In this document: piece after piece, positions 9,555 to 20,123 of the stretch
Position numbering within the stretch: the first letter of the stretch is position 1
How the letters are laid out: each line of letters starts with the position of its first letter
Source: Chloroflexota bacterium
GTDB taxonomy: Bacteria > Chloroflexota > Anaerolineae > Promineifilales > Promineifilaceae
Length of the DNA stretch: 64,000 nucleotides
Reading direction: 5' to 3'
Assembly (NCBI GenBank): GCA_024275635.1
Contig: JAJRYT010000016.1
Location: 34,339-98,338 of the forward strand
Program-made: the position numbers and the translations under genes
The notes under the pieces: model-generated
What the model saw: only the letters and a program-made list of their open reading frames with translations
Databases searched by the model: none
Told to the model about the DNA's origin: nothing

Positions 9555-10700
9555 TTAGGGCAACCCATACACATCTGTTTCCGGCTGAATGGCTGACCAG
9601 GCAAACCAAAACACCAGCGGGCCGGAGAGTTGGGTCAGACTCTCTCCGGTCAGCGCGCCAGAAACGGCCGTGCCTGTTTGAGCATCCCACAATGTGTTCG
9701 TTTCCGCATCCCGCAGCAATCCAGGCTGCTCCGACCAGGAAAATGTTAACGTCTGGTTGGCTGCTTCTCTACGGTAAACCAGAACTGTCCCCAGCGCCTC
9801 ATCAAAAACCAACAACGCCGGTAAAACGCCAAGCTGGTCGTTGACGACTCCTTCCGCCCGGACTGTTTCTAACGGGTAGGCGCGGGCATTTTTCCCAGCA
9901 ATCATGCCAATGATGAGGGATTTTCGCGGTAACAAATCATTTTGTTCTAAGTTGCTGGAAAAGCCGGCTGCGCCGCTGGTGTAGTAACCGGCGTAGGGAT
10001 CAATGATGTCGTCTGCCTGCCGCCCTAACCGTTCCGCCGACAGGATGCGGGTAGCAGGGTACTGCTGTTTCCACTCACCCCAGGCAGTGATGATGGAAGG
10101 CAGAACGGCTAACTGCTGCCCGCGCTGTCCGCCGCGAATGGCCTGGCCTACTAGCTGGCTCCAAAAGGTGTTGGTTTGGTGGTCATACATGACTAAATTG
10201 TCGCGGTACAGGTAGCCGGACACGCCAAAAGTCAGTTCACGGCCGTTTACCACCCTATCAAATACAATTGCTGAAAAGCAGAGTGGACACCAGGTAATGG
10301 CAACAGCCCGCCCGCCTACTGTATCATTCACGATTTCATGCAAACTGAGCAGCCGCACCGGGTAAGCGCGGGCGTCATCTCCGATTTGCAAGGCCATCAC
10401 TAATTCATCGTCCGGCCATTCAGCGCTGCCCGCGGCCGCGTCTACGAACAAGTCGTCGGTGGCAAAGATGGCGGGAATGTCGTCAATGTCGGCGGCCAGG
10501 AGAAGTTCACCGGCATTCAGGCGGCGTGTGGGCGGGGCGAGAGGATCGGGTGTGGGGGAAGGAACGGCCGTTACGGTGGCCGGGATGGGAGAAGATGTGG
10601 TGAGGGGAACGGCCGTTCCCCTCACACTATCTTGCTCTAATTGAATAGATTGGCAGGCTGCCAATAACAAAAACAACCCGACCAACAAGTTGATACGCAT
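9555..10700 (-). CDS. DUF3179 domain-containing lipoprotein
   Basis: Lipobox LLLAAC; 'ARAYPVRLLSLHEIVNDTVGGRAVAITWCPLCFSAIVFDR', 'LVMYDHQTNTFWSQ'. Confidence 0.88.
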   Translation of the reverse strand: MRINLLVGLFLLLAACQSIQLEQDSVRGTAVPLTTSSPIPATVTAVPSPTPDPLAPPTRRLNAGELLLAADIDDIPAIFATDDLFVDAAAGSAEWPDDELVMALQIGDDARAYPVRLLSLHEIVNDTVGGRAVAITWCPLCFSAIVFDRVVNGRELTFGVSGYLYRDNLVMYDHQTNTFWSQLVGQAIRGGQRGQQLAVLPSIITAWGEWKQQYPATRILSAERLGRQADDIIDPYAGYYTSGAAGFSSNLEQNDLLPRKSLIIGMIAGKNARAYPLETVRAEGVVNDQLGVLPALLVFDEALGTVLVYRREAANQTLTFSWSEQPGLLRDAETNTLWDAQTGTAVSGALTGESLTQLSGPLVFWFAWSAIQPETDVYGLP

Positions 10701-10791
10701 AAAACCTCAAGCAGTCGGGCCGGGTACAAAACTCAAGATATAGGAAAAATCATTTGGGCAATCTTGTAACTAAGTAATTATGTAATTGAGG

Positions 10792-10901
10792 GTATCTTCT
10801 CAATAAACTGGGGAGATTACAAAAGTTTTAACAACATATTGTCTGCATAGCGCCCGTTTTGAAACTTTTGTAATCTTTGCCCCGAAATTTTGAGAAGATA
10901 C
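10792..10901. mobile_element. MITE-like element, copy 1 (110 bp)
   Basis: GTATCTTCTCAATAAACTGGGG...CCCCGAAATTTTGAGAAGATAC. Terminal inverted repeats. Flanked by perfect 8-bp direct repeat AATTGAGG (10784-10791 and 10902-10909). Confidence 0.93.
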
Positions 10902-10951
10902 AATTGAGGCAACAAATTACTCAATTACATAATTACATAATTACGTGGTTC

Positions 10952-12772
10952 CTAAATCAAGTTATAAAACAAAAATCCATAAATCGCCATCGTCAGCACA
11001 CCGTCTACCGCCGCAAACAAAATAGCAAAATAAAGCAGGGACGCTGCCTGGCGACGATACGTAAAATACCAAGCCACCCGAATAGCTGCCATTGTAATGA
11101 GCGCCGGAACGCCGATCTGTAACGGAGCTTGCAACCAGGTTGGAATCGCCGGAATCCAGGCGGCAAAGGGGACAAAACTGCCAATTCCCGGTATCGTAAG
11201 CAGTTTCATGCCCCAATAAACGGCCGCGGCCAACAACAAACTAATCATCGTTCCCAGGCCGGTCAACCTATCCTCGTCCCGCCTCCGTAAAAATGACGTA
11301 AGAAACAAGACGAGCAGCGGAAAAATCAGCCACAACATCACCACAATCGGCGACAGTACCGCGCCGGACAGCAGCCCAAAAATCGTTTCCCGCCCAATAC
11401 GCACAATGTCGCCCCAGGTAGCGCCAGCTAATGCATTTTGAATATCTGGCGCTGTACTGGCAAAATAGATCTGAAACCCGGTAACATCGCCACGTTCCAG
11501 CCAGGTGAGGTAAAGTCGGTGGGCATCATCACTGATGATTGCCGGTTTCACCGACGCTTCCGGGGTAAAACTTAGCAGTTGATACCCGGTCAGTTCGCCA
11601 TTCTGCAAGAACACAACCCCAACCTGTCCCCGTTCTTTACGAAACTCATACAACGTTTGTACGTCAAACGCCAGCGCCAGTTCCGCCTCCGGGCCAGACG
11701 ACAAATCCAGAGAAACATCTGTCACGGCCGACGTTCCCGGATATTGTCCTATAACCGGGTAAACGCGCGGACCGGCAGTCAGGCCGCTTTCAGGCCGGTA
11801 TGTATATTCCAGATCAGGAATCCTGGGCGCAATGATGGTTTCCGGCCCAGCCATTAACGCTGGCTGTCCATGAGGAAAGTGAATGTATTGGGTCAGATTC
11901 GTGCCTGCTTCCTGTCCAGTACGCACAGAGAGGTTCCAAATCAGGTAAGCTTGCTGTGCGTCCAACCCTAACATCGGCCCAACGAGGTGATCGGTTGTTG
12001 AAAGGAGTGGCTCGTAGACAAGCACCTCCTGACCTGGTTGAAAGACACCGTCTGAATAGGCAGCATAGAAAAACCGCGTCGCTTCAAATCCTGGCGGATA
12101 ATGCGCCCACACCGCATGTAATGTTCCCGAATCATCAACTTTCAGCGTAGGTCGTATTCCCTCCGGGTCCACCAATGTGGGCGATCCTGTTAAATCACCC
12201 GCAAGCGCGTACAATCCTGGATCGCGCCGCTGGCCAGCGTACCAAACTGTGAACGCGCCCTGGGCGTCTACTACAACGGCGTAGGAATCAACAATTTTGG
12301 CGCCGGAAAGCGCCCGAACCGGCCCGACCACATCCCCTGATGGTTCCATCTGAGCTGTGTAAAGGACGCGCTCGCTAAGCCAAAAAAGATGAAGCGCTTG
12401 ACCATCCCAAAAGATGGTTGGCTTGTCAGGTTGGGTCAAGGGAATGGCTAAAGTATGTTTCCAAACGATTTCTGCCTGCCGGTTCAAGGCGACCACTGTG
12501 GGCTGCGGGCGCTCATTTTCGATCGTAATTAAAAAAAGATAACTGGTCCCATCATCATCCAACGCTATTGTTACTGGATCGGCAATGCTCGTTTCACCAA
12601 TGGGCAGCCCATGACTCCAACCGGGCGCTTTTAGCCATTCGCGGGCAGCTGTCCCTGAACAAGCTGGCAAAATAACAGCTAAAGCCAATACACACAACGT
12701 TGTGAGGTAATTATTTGATCGAAGTTTTATTCGCATCTCTTGACCAGACCTGTGAGGTTTCCAAAACCTCAC
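10952..12772 (-). CDS. Hypothetical lipoprotein/membrane protein (extracytoplasmic beta-rich N-terminus, C-terminal TM helices)
   Basis: Signal 'LCVLALAVILPACSG'; C-terminal hydrophobic segments 'LLSGAVLSPIVVMLWLIFPLLVLFLTSFL'. Confidence 0.65.
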   Translation of the reverse strand: MRFWKPHRSGQEMRIKLRSNNYLTTLCVLALAVILPACSGTAAREWLKAPGWSHGLPIGETSIADPVTIALDDDGTSYLFLITIENERPQPTVVALNRQAEIVWKHTLAIPLTQPDKPTIFWDGQALHLFWLSERVLYTAQMEPSGDVVGPVRALSGAKIVDSYAVVVDAQGAFTVWYAGQRRDPGLYALAGDLTGSPTLVDPEGIRPTLKVDDSGTLHAVWAHYPPGFEATRFFYAAYSDGVFQPGQEVLVYEPLLSTTDHLVGPMLGLDAQQAYLIWNLSVRTGQEAGTNLTQYIHFPHGQPALMAGPETIIAPRIPDLEYTYRPESGLTAGPRVYPVIGQYPGTSAVTDVSLDLSSGPEAELALAFDVQTLYEFRKERGQVGVVFLQNGELTGYQLLSFTPEASVKPAIISDDAHRLYLTWLERGDVTGFQIYFASTAPDIQNALAGATWGDIVRIGRETIFGLLSGAVLSPIVVMLWLIFPLLVLFLTSFLRRRDEDRLTGLGTMISLLLAAAVYWGMKLLTIPGIGSFVPFAAWIPAIPTWLQAPLQIGVPALITMAAIRVAWYFTYRRQAASLLYFAILFAAVDGVLTMAIYGFLFYNLI

Positions 12773-12778
12773 AGGTCT
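12746..12778. terminator. Perfect 15-bp-stem hairpin (terminator-like or palindromic repeat)
   Basis: AGACCTGTGAGGTTT-cca-AAACCTCACAGGTCT. Confidence 0.6.
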
Positions 12779-12790
12779 TTAGAAAAAAAT

Positions 12791-12821
12791 AGGGAGGCGC
12801 AATTTGAATCTACGCCTCCCT
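12791..12821 (-). terminator. Terminator for the SH3-domain lipoprotein gene
   Basis: AGGGAGGCG...CGCCTCCCT, followed on the minus strand by ATTTTTTTC. Confidence 0.7.
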
Positions 12822-12880
12822 GCGATGTTATTCCAATTGTCTTACAGGATTTCAAAAAACCATACGCCGAATTAAGTGAA

Positions 12881-13525
12881 CTAAGGCGCTTCAGTCGAAA
12901 TGCTCTCTGCTAGAACCCAGCCCTGACCTGTAGGCGCATCAATATGATACCAGGTATCGCCTTCATACTGAGCAACTTCCAGAATGGTTATAGCGACGCC
13001 GCGTTCTTGCCCAGCAATAATTTTCCCGCCAGGTTGGTCTAGAAAGTTGACCAGGAATGATTTACCGGCCAGATACATTTCGTCGCCAGGCTGCGGGCCT
13101 TCTATTGTTTCTTCTTCGGCTTCTACCGGTTCCAGGTTATCCGCTGCTACCCAGCCATCCCCTGTTGGCGCTTCTATTTTGTACCAGATTGTGTCCTGAT
13201 ATAGCGTCGATTCCAGGATAGTGACGGCCGTTCCCCGCTCTTGCCCCGCCGAAATCTTCCCGCGAGGCGCATCATACAAATTCACTAGAAGACTCCTGCC
13301 CGTCAACGTAGCCGCATCCCCCACCTCAAACGCACCACTGGTCGACGCGCCATCAGACGTGAATTTATTTTGAGCCGCCGCTTCATCTGCCCGCGCCGTC
13401 GCCTCAACTGGCGATAAAACTTCGCCTGCTTGACTACACGCCAGACCTGCCAAAATCAACAAGCCAACCAATAACCATAAAGCTGTACGTGCCTTCATTA
13501 CACTCACTCGTCCTCTTTTCATCAA
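12881..13525 (-). CDS. Lipoprotein with two SH3-like repeats
   Basis: Lipobox 'LAGLACSQ'; duplicated 'LYDAPRGKISAGQERGTAVTILESTLYQDTIWYKIEAPTGDGWVAADNL'. Confidence 0.75.
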   Translation of the reverse strand: MMKRGRVSVMKARTALWLLVGLLILAGLACSQAGEVLSPVEATARADEAAAQNKFTSDGASTSGAFEVGDAATLTGRSLLVNLYDAPRGKISAGQERGTAVTILESTLYQDTIWYKIEAPTGDGWVAADNLEPVEAEEETIEGPQPGDEMYLAGKSFLVNFLDQPGGKIIAGQERGVAITILEVAQYEGDTWYHIDAPTGQGWVLAESISTEAP

Positions 13526-14556
13526 TTCTTCCCACGCATTCGCGGGTCAAACGCATCACGCAGCCCATCCCCCATAAAGTTGAAGGCTAATGTCGTAAAA
13601 ACCAGCGCCAATCCCGGAACCAAAACCAAATGGGGATTAGATCGGATACCCGCATACCCTTCGTTAATCATTGCCCCCCAGCTTGGCGTCGGCGGATTCA
13701 CCCCCAGGCCAATAAAACTCAGCGCCGCTTCAAAGAAAATATAACCAGGAATTGCCATACTTTCGGCAATCAACAGAGGCCCGATGATATTAGGCAGTAA
13801 ATGCTTAAAAATAATACGCGAATTCGTCGCCCCCAACGCGGTAGCCGCTTCAATAAACTCTTTCTGCTTGTAGGACAACACCTGTCCCCGAGCCAGACGC
13901 GCCATACCAATCCAGTTCAGCGCACCCATAGCAATAAATACAAACAACAATCCGCCGGCCGCCCGGTCTAAACTGATCAGAAAACCGGCGACCCCCGTAT
14001 CCACGCCAGCGCGAGAAAGCGCTTTGAAATAGACTGTCATCAAAATGATAATCGGAAGCATGGGAATGGCCCACAAGAAGTCCACGATGCGCATCATGAC
14101 ATTATCAACCGAGCCACCAGCAAAACCAGAGACCGTACCATAAACAATCCCAATGCCCAAAGCCACAGAAGAAGCAACAACAGCAACAGCCAGAGAAACG
14201 CGGCCGCCATAAACGACGCGGCTCCAAATGTCACGGCCTAAAGAATCCGAGCCAGCAAAAAAGATGGTGCATCCCCATTCCAGCGGGGTATTAGCCCAAT
14301 GACAATCTGGCAGGCGGTCAGTGGTTACGAGATACCCAGTCATCGGTTTTTCACGATTATTAAGGTTGTTTTGCTCTGCAAAATGGTATGGTGTAAATAC
14401 GGGCGCCGCCAGGGCCACAATCACGACCAACAAAATAAACAAAGTTCCGCCTACGGCAACCTTATTTCGGCGGAATTCCCGAAAAGCATCTTGTGCTGGG
14501 CTGCGGCCTTTGGTTTCCTCTTGAATTTTTTCTAATTCTAACTCTGCAATCATCAT
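13522..14556 (-). CDS. Peptide ABC transporter permease (OppC/DppC family)
   Basis: 'HPFGTDxxGRD'-like 'AGSDSLGRDIWSRVVYGGRVSLAVAVVA', 'EAATALGATNSRIIFKHLLPN'. Confidence 0.92.
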   Translation of the reverse strand: MMIAELELEKIQEETKGRSPAQDAFREFRRNKVAVGGTLFILLVVIVALAAPVFTPYHFAEQNNLNNREKPMTGYLVTTDRLPDCHWANTPLEWGCTIFFAGSDSLGRDIWSRVVYGGRVSLAVAVVASSVALGIGIVYGTVSGFAGGSVDNVMMRIVDFLWAIPMLPIIILMTVYFKALSRAGVDTGVAGFLISLDRAAGGLLFVFIAMGALNWIGMARLARGQVLSYKQKEFIEAATALGATNSRIIFKHLLPNIIGPLLIAESMAIPGYIFFEAALSFIGLGVNPPTPSWGAMINEGYAGIRSNPHLVLVPGLALVFTTLAFNFMGDGLRDAFDPRMRGKN

Positions 14557-14628
14557 ATCACCTCGCGCAAATTAGCTGTCCGTTATGCTCTTTCGAAGCA
14601 AACTGACCGATTGACGGCCGTACACTCC

Positions 14629-15600
14629 CTAATCATAACGAATTCGCGGGTCTAACCAGGCATAAAGGACATCTACCAGGAGGTTGCCCGCTATCAGCAA
14701 AATACCAAAAATAAGAACAAGACTGGTTTGCAAAAAATACTCACGCTGCGTAATGCTTTCAACAAACCGGCGTCCCATCCCATTCAACGCGAAAATAGTT
14801 TCCGTGATAAAAGCGCCCGTTATCGCGCCAGCCAACATCGGCCCAATAATCGTTACCACCGGGATCAACGAATTCTTCAAAGCATGAACAATCACAACAG
14901 CTTGTTCACGCAGCCCTTTCGCACGCGCTGTACGAATATAATCCGAATCCAACACCTCCAACAAGCCAGCGCGAGTCAAACGCGCCACACCAGCTGAATA
15001 TCCTGTTCCCAGCGAAAATACCGGCAGCGCGGCATGAGTCCAAAAATCCATCGTCGGCTTCGGTAAAAATCCCAGAATAAATGGCGGCTCAGATCCCCAA
15101 AAAGCAATGGGAAGCCAGCCCAACCAAACCCCAAAAATGTAAATCAAGATTGGCCCCAACACCAGACTGGGAATAGATACCCCCAAAACAGCAATAAACG
15201 TTGCTGAATAATCAATGAAAGTGTTGTGCTTCAAAGCAGCAATAATGCCCGCCGGGATGCCAATAATAAATCCCACCGCCAGCGACATCGTGCCTAATTG
15301 AATCGAAACAGGAAATGTTTCGGCCACAATATCATTCACAGTTTGGCTGCGCAGCCGTAGCATTGGCCCCAAATCCCCTTGTAGCAAACTACCAAAATAT
15401 CTAAAAAATTGCACAGAAATCGGTTCGTTCAAACCATACCGGTCTTCCATAATACGGCGCATATGTTCCGGCATGACACGGATGCCCACGAAATCAAATG
15501 GCCCGCCAGGCATCGCTTGAACTAACAAGAATGTAACCAGGACGACAAGGAATATGATCGGGATTGAAATAAGTATACGGCGGGTAATATAGGTTATCAT
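14629..15600 (-). CDS. Peptide ABC transporter permease (OppB/DppB family)
   Basis: 'ITRRILISIPIIFLVVLVTFLLVQAMPGGPF', 'DSDYIRTARAKGLREQAVVIVHALKNSLIPVVT'. Confidence 0.93.
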   Translation of the reverse strand: MITYITRRILISIPIIFLVVLVTFLLVQAMPGGPFDFVGIRVMPEHMRRIMEDRYGLNEPISVQFFRYFGSLLQGDLGPMLRLRSQTVNDIVAETFPVSIQLGTMSLAVGFIIGIPAGIIAALKHNTFIDYSATFIAVLGVSIPSLVLGPILIYIFGVWLGWLPIAFWGSEPPFILGFLPKPTMDFWTHAALPVFSLGTGYSAGVARLTRAGLLEVLDSDYIRTARAKGLREQAVVIVHALKNSLIPVVTIIGPMLAGAITGAFITETIFALNGMGRRFVESITQREYFLQTSLVLIFGILLIAGNLLVDVLYAWLDPRIRYD

Positions 15601-15679
15601 AAAAGCCTCCCAATTGGCGGACAGTGGTCTACTTTACTAATCCTCTCTCATGGGCTATGCGTATAAAATAGAGAAATTA

Positions 15680-15707
15680 GGGGGAGCAGTTGTGAAACTG
15701 CTCCCCC
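15680..15707 (-). terminator. Terminator-like hairpin after the substrate-binding protein gene
   Basis: GGGGGAGCAGTT-gtga-AACTGCTCCCCC. Confidence 0.6.
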
Positions 15708-15734
15708 AGATACTTCATTAACTAAACGGGAATA

Positions 15735-17597
15735 TTAACCCTGGGCAGCCAACTTGGCTTCCTGATCAATGTTCCAATTATACCATTGTGCCCCACCAAA
15801 GAGCGCGGGGGTACGGCTGAGCCAAGAATGTTCCGCTACGAAAGCGATGCGCAAGAAGATGGGGAAGAAGGGATATTCGCCTTCTGGCCCAAAGAACATA
15901 TCTTCGATCTGGGCATACATTTCGACACGCTTCGCCGGATCGGTCTCTTCACGAGCGGCAACGATCATGTCATCAATCTCGTTACATTCGCGCTTCTGAC
16001 GGTTGCCCGGGTTTTCGCACCAGAGTACGTCGCCAACCCAGTTGTTTTCGTCACCGTAGTCGGGACCCCAACCGAGCGTCCACATGTGCGGCGCTTCCTC
16101 GTCGGGGGTGCTGCCGGAAGTGGCGGTCAGCAACTCGCTGAACGACTGCTGTTCAATCTGGATCAAGTCGGCGGAGCAGCCGAGGTTTTCTTCCCAGTTG
16201 GCCTGGGCGAACTCAATCCAGTTGAGCGTGCTTTGGCCGCTGTAGCCAAGCAGTGTGACGGTGGGGAAACCCTCACAGTTAGGGTAGCCGGCTTCAGCAA
16301 GCTGGGCGGCGGCGAATTCAGGATCGTAGCCAACGCCGATTTCGTTGATGGGCGGCGCGCCAAAGATGCCTGGAGGGGCAAAGTGCTTCATGGGCAGGCC
16401 CTGGCCTTGACGGACGGTTTCCACGAATGTGGCGCGGTCGAAGGCGGCGCCGAAGGCGCGGCGGACACGGGCATCATCGAACGGCGCTTTGGTCATACGG
16501 AAGCTGATGTAGAAGACAGCCAGATCAGGAATCTGGACGGTTTCATCGCCGTATTGATCCAGGTGCGCTTGCAATTCAGCATCGGGAATACCAGAGGTCT
16601 CAACTTCGTTATTGAGCCACAAGGCGTAGCCAGTGCTGGTGTCGGGTACTACATTGATCACGGTTTTCTCAATGTTGCCGCTACCCTGCATGTCTGCGGG
16701 CATGAGGGGGTTGCGGACAGTGATACGGCGGACGTTGTGAACCCATTCATCGAGGACGTAACGGCCGCTGGTGACGATATTACCGGCTTCAATCCAGCTG
16801 TCGCCATTTTCTTCGATAGCCCATGACGGCACAGCCGCCATCGTCCACATCGGAGTCATGACCATGAAGTAGCTGGCGGGGAACTCAAGTTCGATTTGCA
16901 GTGTGGCATCATCAAGCGCGGTTACGCCTACGCCATCCCACAGTTCCTGGGGAATATTTTCCGGGTCTTCAGCGTCTAATACGGCCTGGCAGCCCAAAAG
17001 CTGCGGCGCAATCACGGTGCTGTAATAAGAACCAATGTTGGGATCGCAGGCGCGCTTGATGCCAAAGACGAAGTCATTCGCTGTCACGAAGCGGGGATTA
17101 CCGTCTGCATCAACTTCTTGCACGGTCTCGCCGGTCACAGGATTGTGCTTCACCCAGGGGATGTCGGTACGCAGATTGAACGTGTAAACTAGGCCATCAT
17201 CGCTAATATCCCAGCTAGTGGCCGCTTCCGGCACAACTTCCGTTGTTTCCAGATCGACGTTGGTCAAGTTCACGAACAGGTTCTCGATGTAGTTAATGGA
17301 AACCACATCCTCGCCAACCTGCGGGTCAAGTGTAGGAATGTCAGTCGTGGAATAACCGTCCAAGGTAACCGGTTCTACCATCGCTGGCTCTTCGGCCGGG
17401 ACTTCCACAATGACCTCTTCGGTCACTACGCGAGTCACTTCAACCTGCGCGCCTTCTTCGATAACTGTCTCGGTTACAACGCGGGTCACTTCCACGGGAA
17501 CTTCGACGGTTTCCGTGACGGTTTCCGGCTGACAAGCCACTACTAGAATGGCAACCAACATCAGCGCAACAATCAATAAACTTCTCTTCTTAAACAT
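15735..17597 (-). CDS. Peptide ABC transporter substrate-binding lipoprotein (SBP family 5)
   Basis: Lipobox 'ILVVACQP'; 'DVVSINYIENLFVNLTNVDLETTEVVPEAATSWDISDDGLVYTFNLRTDIPW'. Confidence 0.92.
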   Translation of the reverse strand: MFKKRSLLIVALMLVAILVVACQPETVTETVEVPVEVTRVVTETVIEEGAQVEVTRVVTEEVIVEVPAEEPAMVEPVTLDGYSTTDIPTLDPQVGEDVVSINYIENLFVNLTNVDLETTEVVPEAATSWDISDDGLVYTFNLRTDIPWVKHNPVTGETVQEVDADGNPRFVTANDFVFGIKRACDPNIGSYYSTVIAPQLLGCQAVLDAEDPENIPQELWDGVGVTALDDATLQIELEFPASYFMVMTPMWTMAAVPSWAIEENGDSWIEAGNIVTSGRYVLDEWVHNVRRITVRNPLMPADMQGSGNIEKTVINVVPDTSTGYALWLNNEVETSGIPDAELQAHLDQYGDETVQIPDLAVFYISFRMTKAPFDDARVRRAFGAAFDRATFVETVRQGQGLPMKHFAPPGIFGAPPINEIGVGYDPEFAAAQLAEAGYPNCEGFPTVTLLGYSGQSTLNWIEFAQANWEENLGCSADLIQIEQQSFSELLTATSGSTPDEEAPHMWTLGWGPDYGDENNWVGDVLWCENPGNRQKRECNEIDDMIVAAREETDPAKRVEMYAQIEDMFFGPEGEYPFFPIFLRIAFVAEHSWLSRTPALFGGAQWYNWNIDQEAKLAAQG

Positions 17598-17716
17598 TTT
17601 TTGCTAAACCTCCTCCAATTTAATGGATTTTTGAGTAAAAAATAATCATAAACCGTTGTTCATTCTATCAATATCTACTGTCCGCGCACCACCTCCTTAA
17701 AATCACGGTTTCATCC

Positions 17717-17749
17717 AGATTGGTTCAATCTTCGAGATTGAACCAATCT
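17717..17749. repeat. Perfect hairpin AGATTGGTTCAATCT-TCG-AGATTGAACCAATCT (copy 1 of a dispersed hairpin)
   Basis: 15-bp perfect stem immediately 3' of oppF; related copy at 58659-58691. Confidence 0.85.
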
Positions 17750-17759
17750 CATATAGAGA

Positions 17760-18767
17760 TTATTTAAATTGCTCTGCATGATGACACGCCACCCAATGGG
17801 CGGCGCTTTCCGTACCCATATTTCGGAATTCAGGATCAACTTCAGAGCAAATATCAGTGGCATAAGAACAGCGAGGGTGGAAATTACACGCCTTGGGCGG
17901 GTTGGCCGGGCTGGGCACGCCCCCCTCAAGAATCAAACGCTGGCGCTTGGCTTCTTTTTCAGGGTCGGGAATAGGAATGGCGGAAAGCAGCGCCTGTGTG
18001 TACGGATGCAAAGAATGATCAAAGATCACATCTTTATCACTTAACTCTACAATCTTGCCCAGATACATGACGGCCACGCGGTCGCTAATATAGCGAATCA
18101 TAGACAAGTCATGAGCGATAAAGAGATACGTCAACCCGAGATCGTCTTTCAAATCATCCAGCAAATTAACAACCTGGGCCTGAATAGATACGTCTAGCGC
18201 CGAGATAGGCTCGTCGGCGACGATAAAGTCGGGATTCGTCGCCAGCGCGCGGGCCACGCCAATGCGCTGCCGCTGACCACCGGAGAATTCATGGGGGTAC
18301 CGATTGATAAAATAAGGGTTCAAGCCCACGATTCTAAGCAGTTCTTTGACGCGCTCTTTGCGGCTGTTAGCGTCGCCAATATTGTGAATCTCCAGCGGTT
18401 CGCCAATGATGTTGCCGACGGTCATACGTGGATTCAGGGAAGCATATGGGTCCTGAAAAATCATTTGCATATGGCGACGGGATTTACGCAGTTCGTTTTG
18501 TCCTAACTGAGTCAAATCTTGTCCCCGGAACAACACTTCACCATCTGTTGGTTTTAGTAACTGCAAAATGCTGCGACCCGTTGTAGATTTACCACAACCA
18601 CTTTCGCCGACTAACCCCAGTGTCTCCCCTTTGTAAATATTGAAAGAAATGCCATCGACTGCTTTCACCGCGCCGGTCTGACGACGGAACACACCCCGAA
18701 AAATAGGAAAATGTTTTTTCAGATTGTTGACTTGAATGAAGATTTCTTTTCCGTTTTCTTGACTCAT
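17760..18767 (-). CDS. oppF: Oligopeptide ABC transporter ATP-binding protein (OppF-like)
   Basis: Walker A '[12 protein letters not shown]', signature '[15 protein letters not shown]', oligopeptide C-terminal motif '[10 protein letters not shown]'. Confidence 0.9.
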   Translation of the reverse strand: MSQENGKEIFIQVNNLKKHFPIFRGVFRRQTGAVKAVDGISFNIYKGETLGLVGESGCGKSTTGRSILQLLKPTDGEVLFRGQDLTQLGQNELRKSRRHMQMIFQDPYASLNPRMTVGNIIGEPLEIHNIGDANSRKERVKELLRIVGLNPYFINRYPHEFSGGQRQRIGVARALATNPDFIVADEPISALDVSIQAQVVNLLDDLKDDLGLTYLFIAHDLSMIRYISDRVAVMYLGKIVELSDKDVIFDHSLHPYTQALLSAIPIPDPEKEAKRQRLILEGGVPSPANPPKACNFHPRCSYATDICSEVDPEFRNMGTESAAHWVACHHAEQFK

Positions 18768-19768
18768 GCGTTTACTCCAAAACCAGTTTCTTCACGGAGG
18801 TCTTCCCAGCGCCAACAAGCAGACAAACGATTGGGGCCTGTGGACATAAGGGCGGGATTTTCTTGTTTACATTTATCAATAGCGTAGGGACAGCGGGGGG
18901 AGAAAGGACAATGTTGGAAATTTTGCCGAAGGTCGGGAGGCAAGCCCTCGATGGAGGCTAATCTTTCTTGTCCAGTGGCATCCAACTTAGGCATTGAATG
19001 CAGCAGTCCTAATGTGTAAGGATGTAATGGTTTTTTATACAGGTCGTGAACTGGCGCTTGCTCAACGATGTAACCGGCGTACATGACGGCTACTTTGTCT
19101 ACCATGCCGGCTACCAGCGCCAGGTCATGGGTGATCCAGATAATAGCCATGCCCAATTTTTCTTGTAGTTGTTTGACCAGTTCAACGATCTGGGCTTGAA
19201 TGGTGACATCGAGCGCTGTGGTTGGTTCGTCAGCGATAAGAAGGGAGGGGTTACAGGATAAGGCCATGGCGATCATGACCCGCTGACGCTGCCCGCCAGA
19301 AAATTGATGGGGGTAGTCTGATAAACGACCTTCAGGGTTGGGAATCCCGACGAGGTCAAGCATTTCAGCGGCGCGTTTTTTGGCCTGATTATCATCCATA
19401 CCAAGATGCAATTTGAGTGATTCGGTTAGTTGAAAGCCAACGGTCAATACGGGATTGAGGGAGGTCATCGGGTCTTGAAAGACCATGGCCATTTCACGCC
19501 CGCGAATATGGCGCAGTTCTTCGGGGTCCATGCCGATCATGTCACGGCCGTTAAACAAGGCCTCCCCACTATCCACACGCCCAGGCGGGCTGGGAATCAG
19601 ACCCATGATGGATAACACACCGACTGATTTGCCAGAGCCGCTCTCGCCTACAATGGCAATGGACTCCCCTTCGTCCAGGGTGTAGGAAATGCCGTTTACA
19701 GCATTCACAACACCTTGTTCCGTATAGAATTTGGTTACAAGCTCACGGACTTCGAGTAAATGAGTCAT
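18764..19768 (-). CDS. oppD: Oligopeptide ABC transporter ATP-binding protein (OppD-like)
   Basis: '[25 protein letters not shown]', '[15 protein letters not shown]', '[10 protein letters not shown]'. Overlaps oppF by 4 bp. Confidence 0.9.
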   Translation of the reverse strand: MTHLLEVRELVTKFYTEQGVVNAVNGISYTLDEGESIAIVGESGSGKSVGVLSIMGLIPSPPGRVDSGEALFNGRDMIGMDPEELRHIRGREMAMVFQDPMTSLNPVLTVGFQLTESLKLHLGMDDNQAKKRAAEMLDLVGIPNPEGRLSDYPHQFSGGQRQRVMIAMALSCNPSLLIADEPTTALDVTIQAQIVELVKQLQEKLGMAIIWITHDLALVAGMVDKVAVMYAGYIVEQAPVHDLYKKPLHPYTLGLLHSMPKLDATGQERLASIEGLPPDLRQNFQHCPFSPRCPYAIDKCKQENPALMSTGPNRLSACWRWEDLREETGFGVNA

Positions 19769-20076
19769 AATACTCCGTAAAACGCAATAGCTGTTTTCTT
19801 TATGTTAATTAGGTGACGTCCCAAATTAATTCGACTTTTTTAGATGGTAATAAATGGGTGATATATCTCTCCTTCCAGGAGCTTTGACTATACCTTAACC
19901 AAGGGGATTTAACAAAATGAGTGTCTAAGGATTGCGCTTGTTGTGTCATTGAAAATAGTTTTCCTAAAACTACTGTAAACTAGTCTATATGAAACAGTTC
20001 AAGTCGTCAATTCGGAGACATTTTGGCGGTAAGTTGGGGGCAAACGAAGTGGTTAAGAGGGGCAATCAGAGCGTGC

Positions 20077-20109
20077 ATTTCCCCAGAAACCCTAAGTTTC
20101 CGGGGAAAT
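20077..20109. terminator. Hairpin downstream of the sensor kinase
   Basis: ATTTCCCCaGAAAC-cctaa-GTTTCcGGGGAAAT. Confidence 0.6.
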
Positions 20110-20123
20110 ATTTGGCGCTGGAT

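Noticed and set aside
15786-16826. 346-aa plus-strand ORF opposite the substrate-binding protein
   Set aside because: Antisense shadow of a clearly conserved SBP gene; low-complexity G/A/V-rich translation with no recognisable family.
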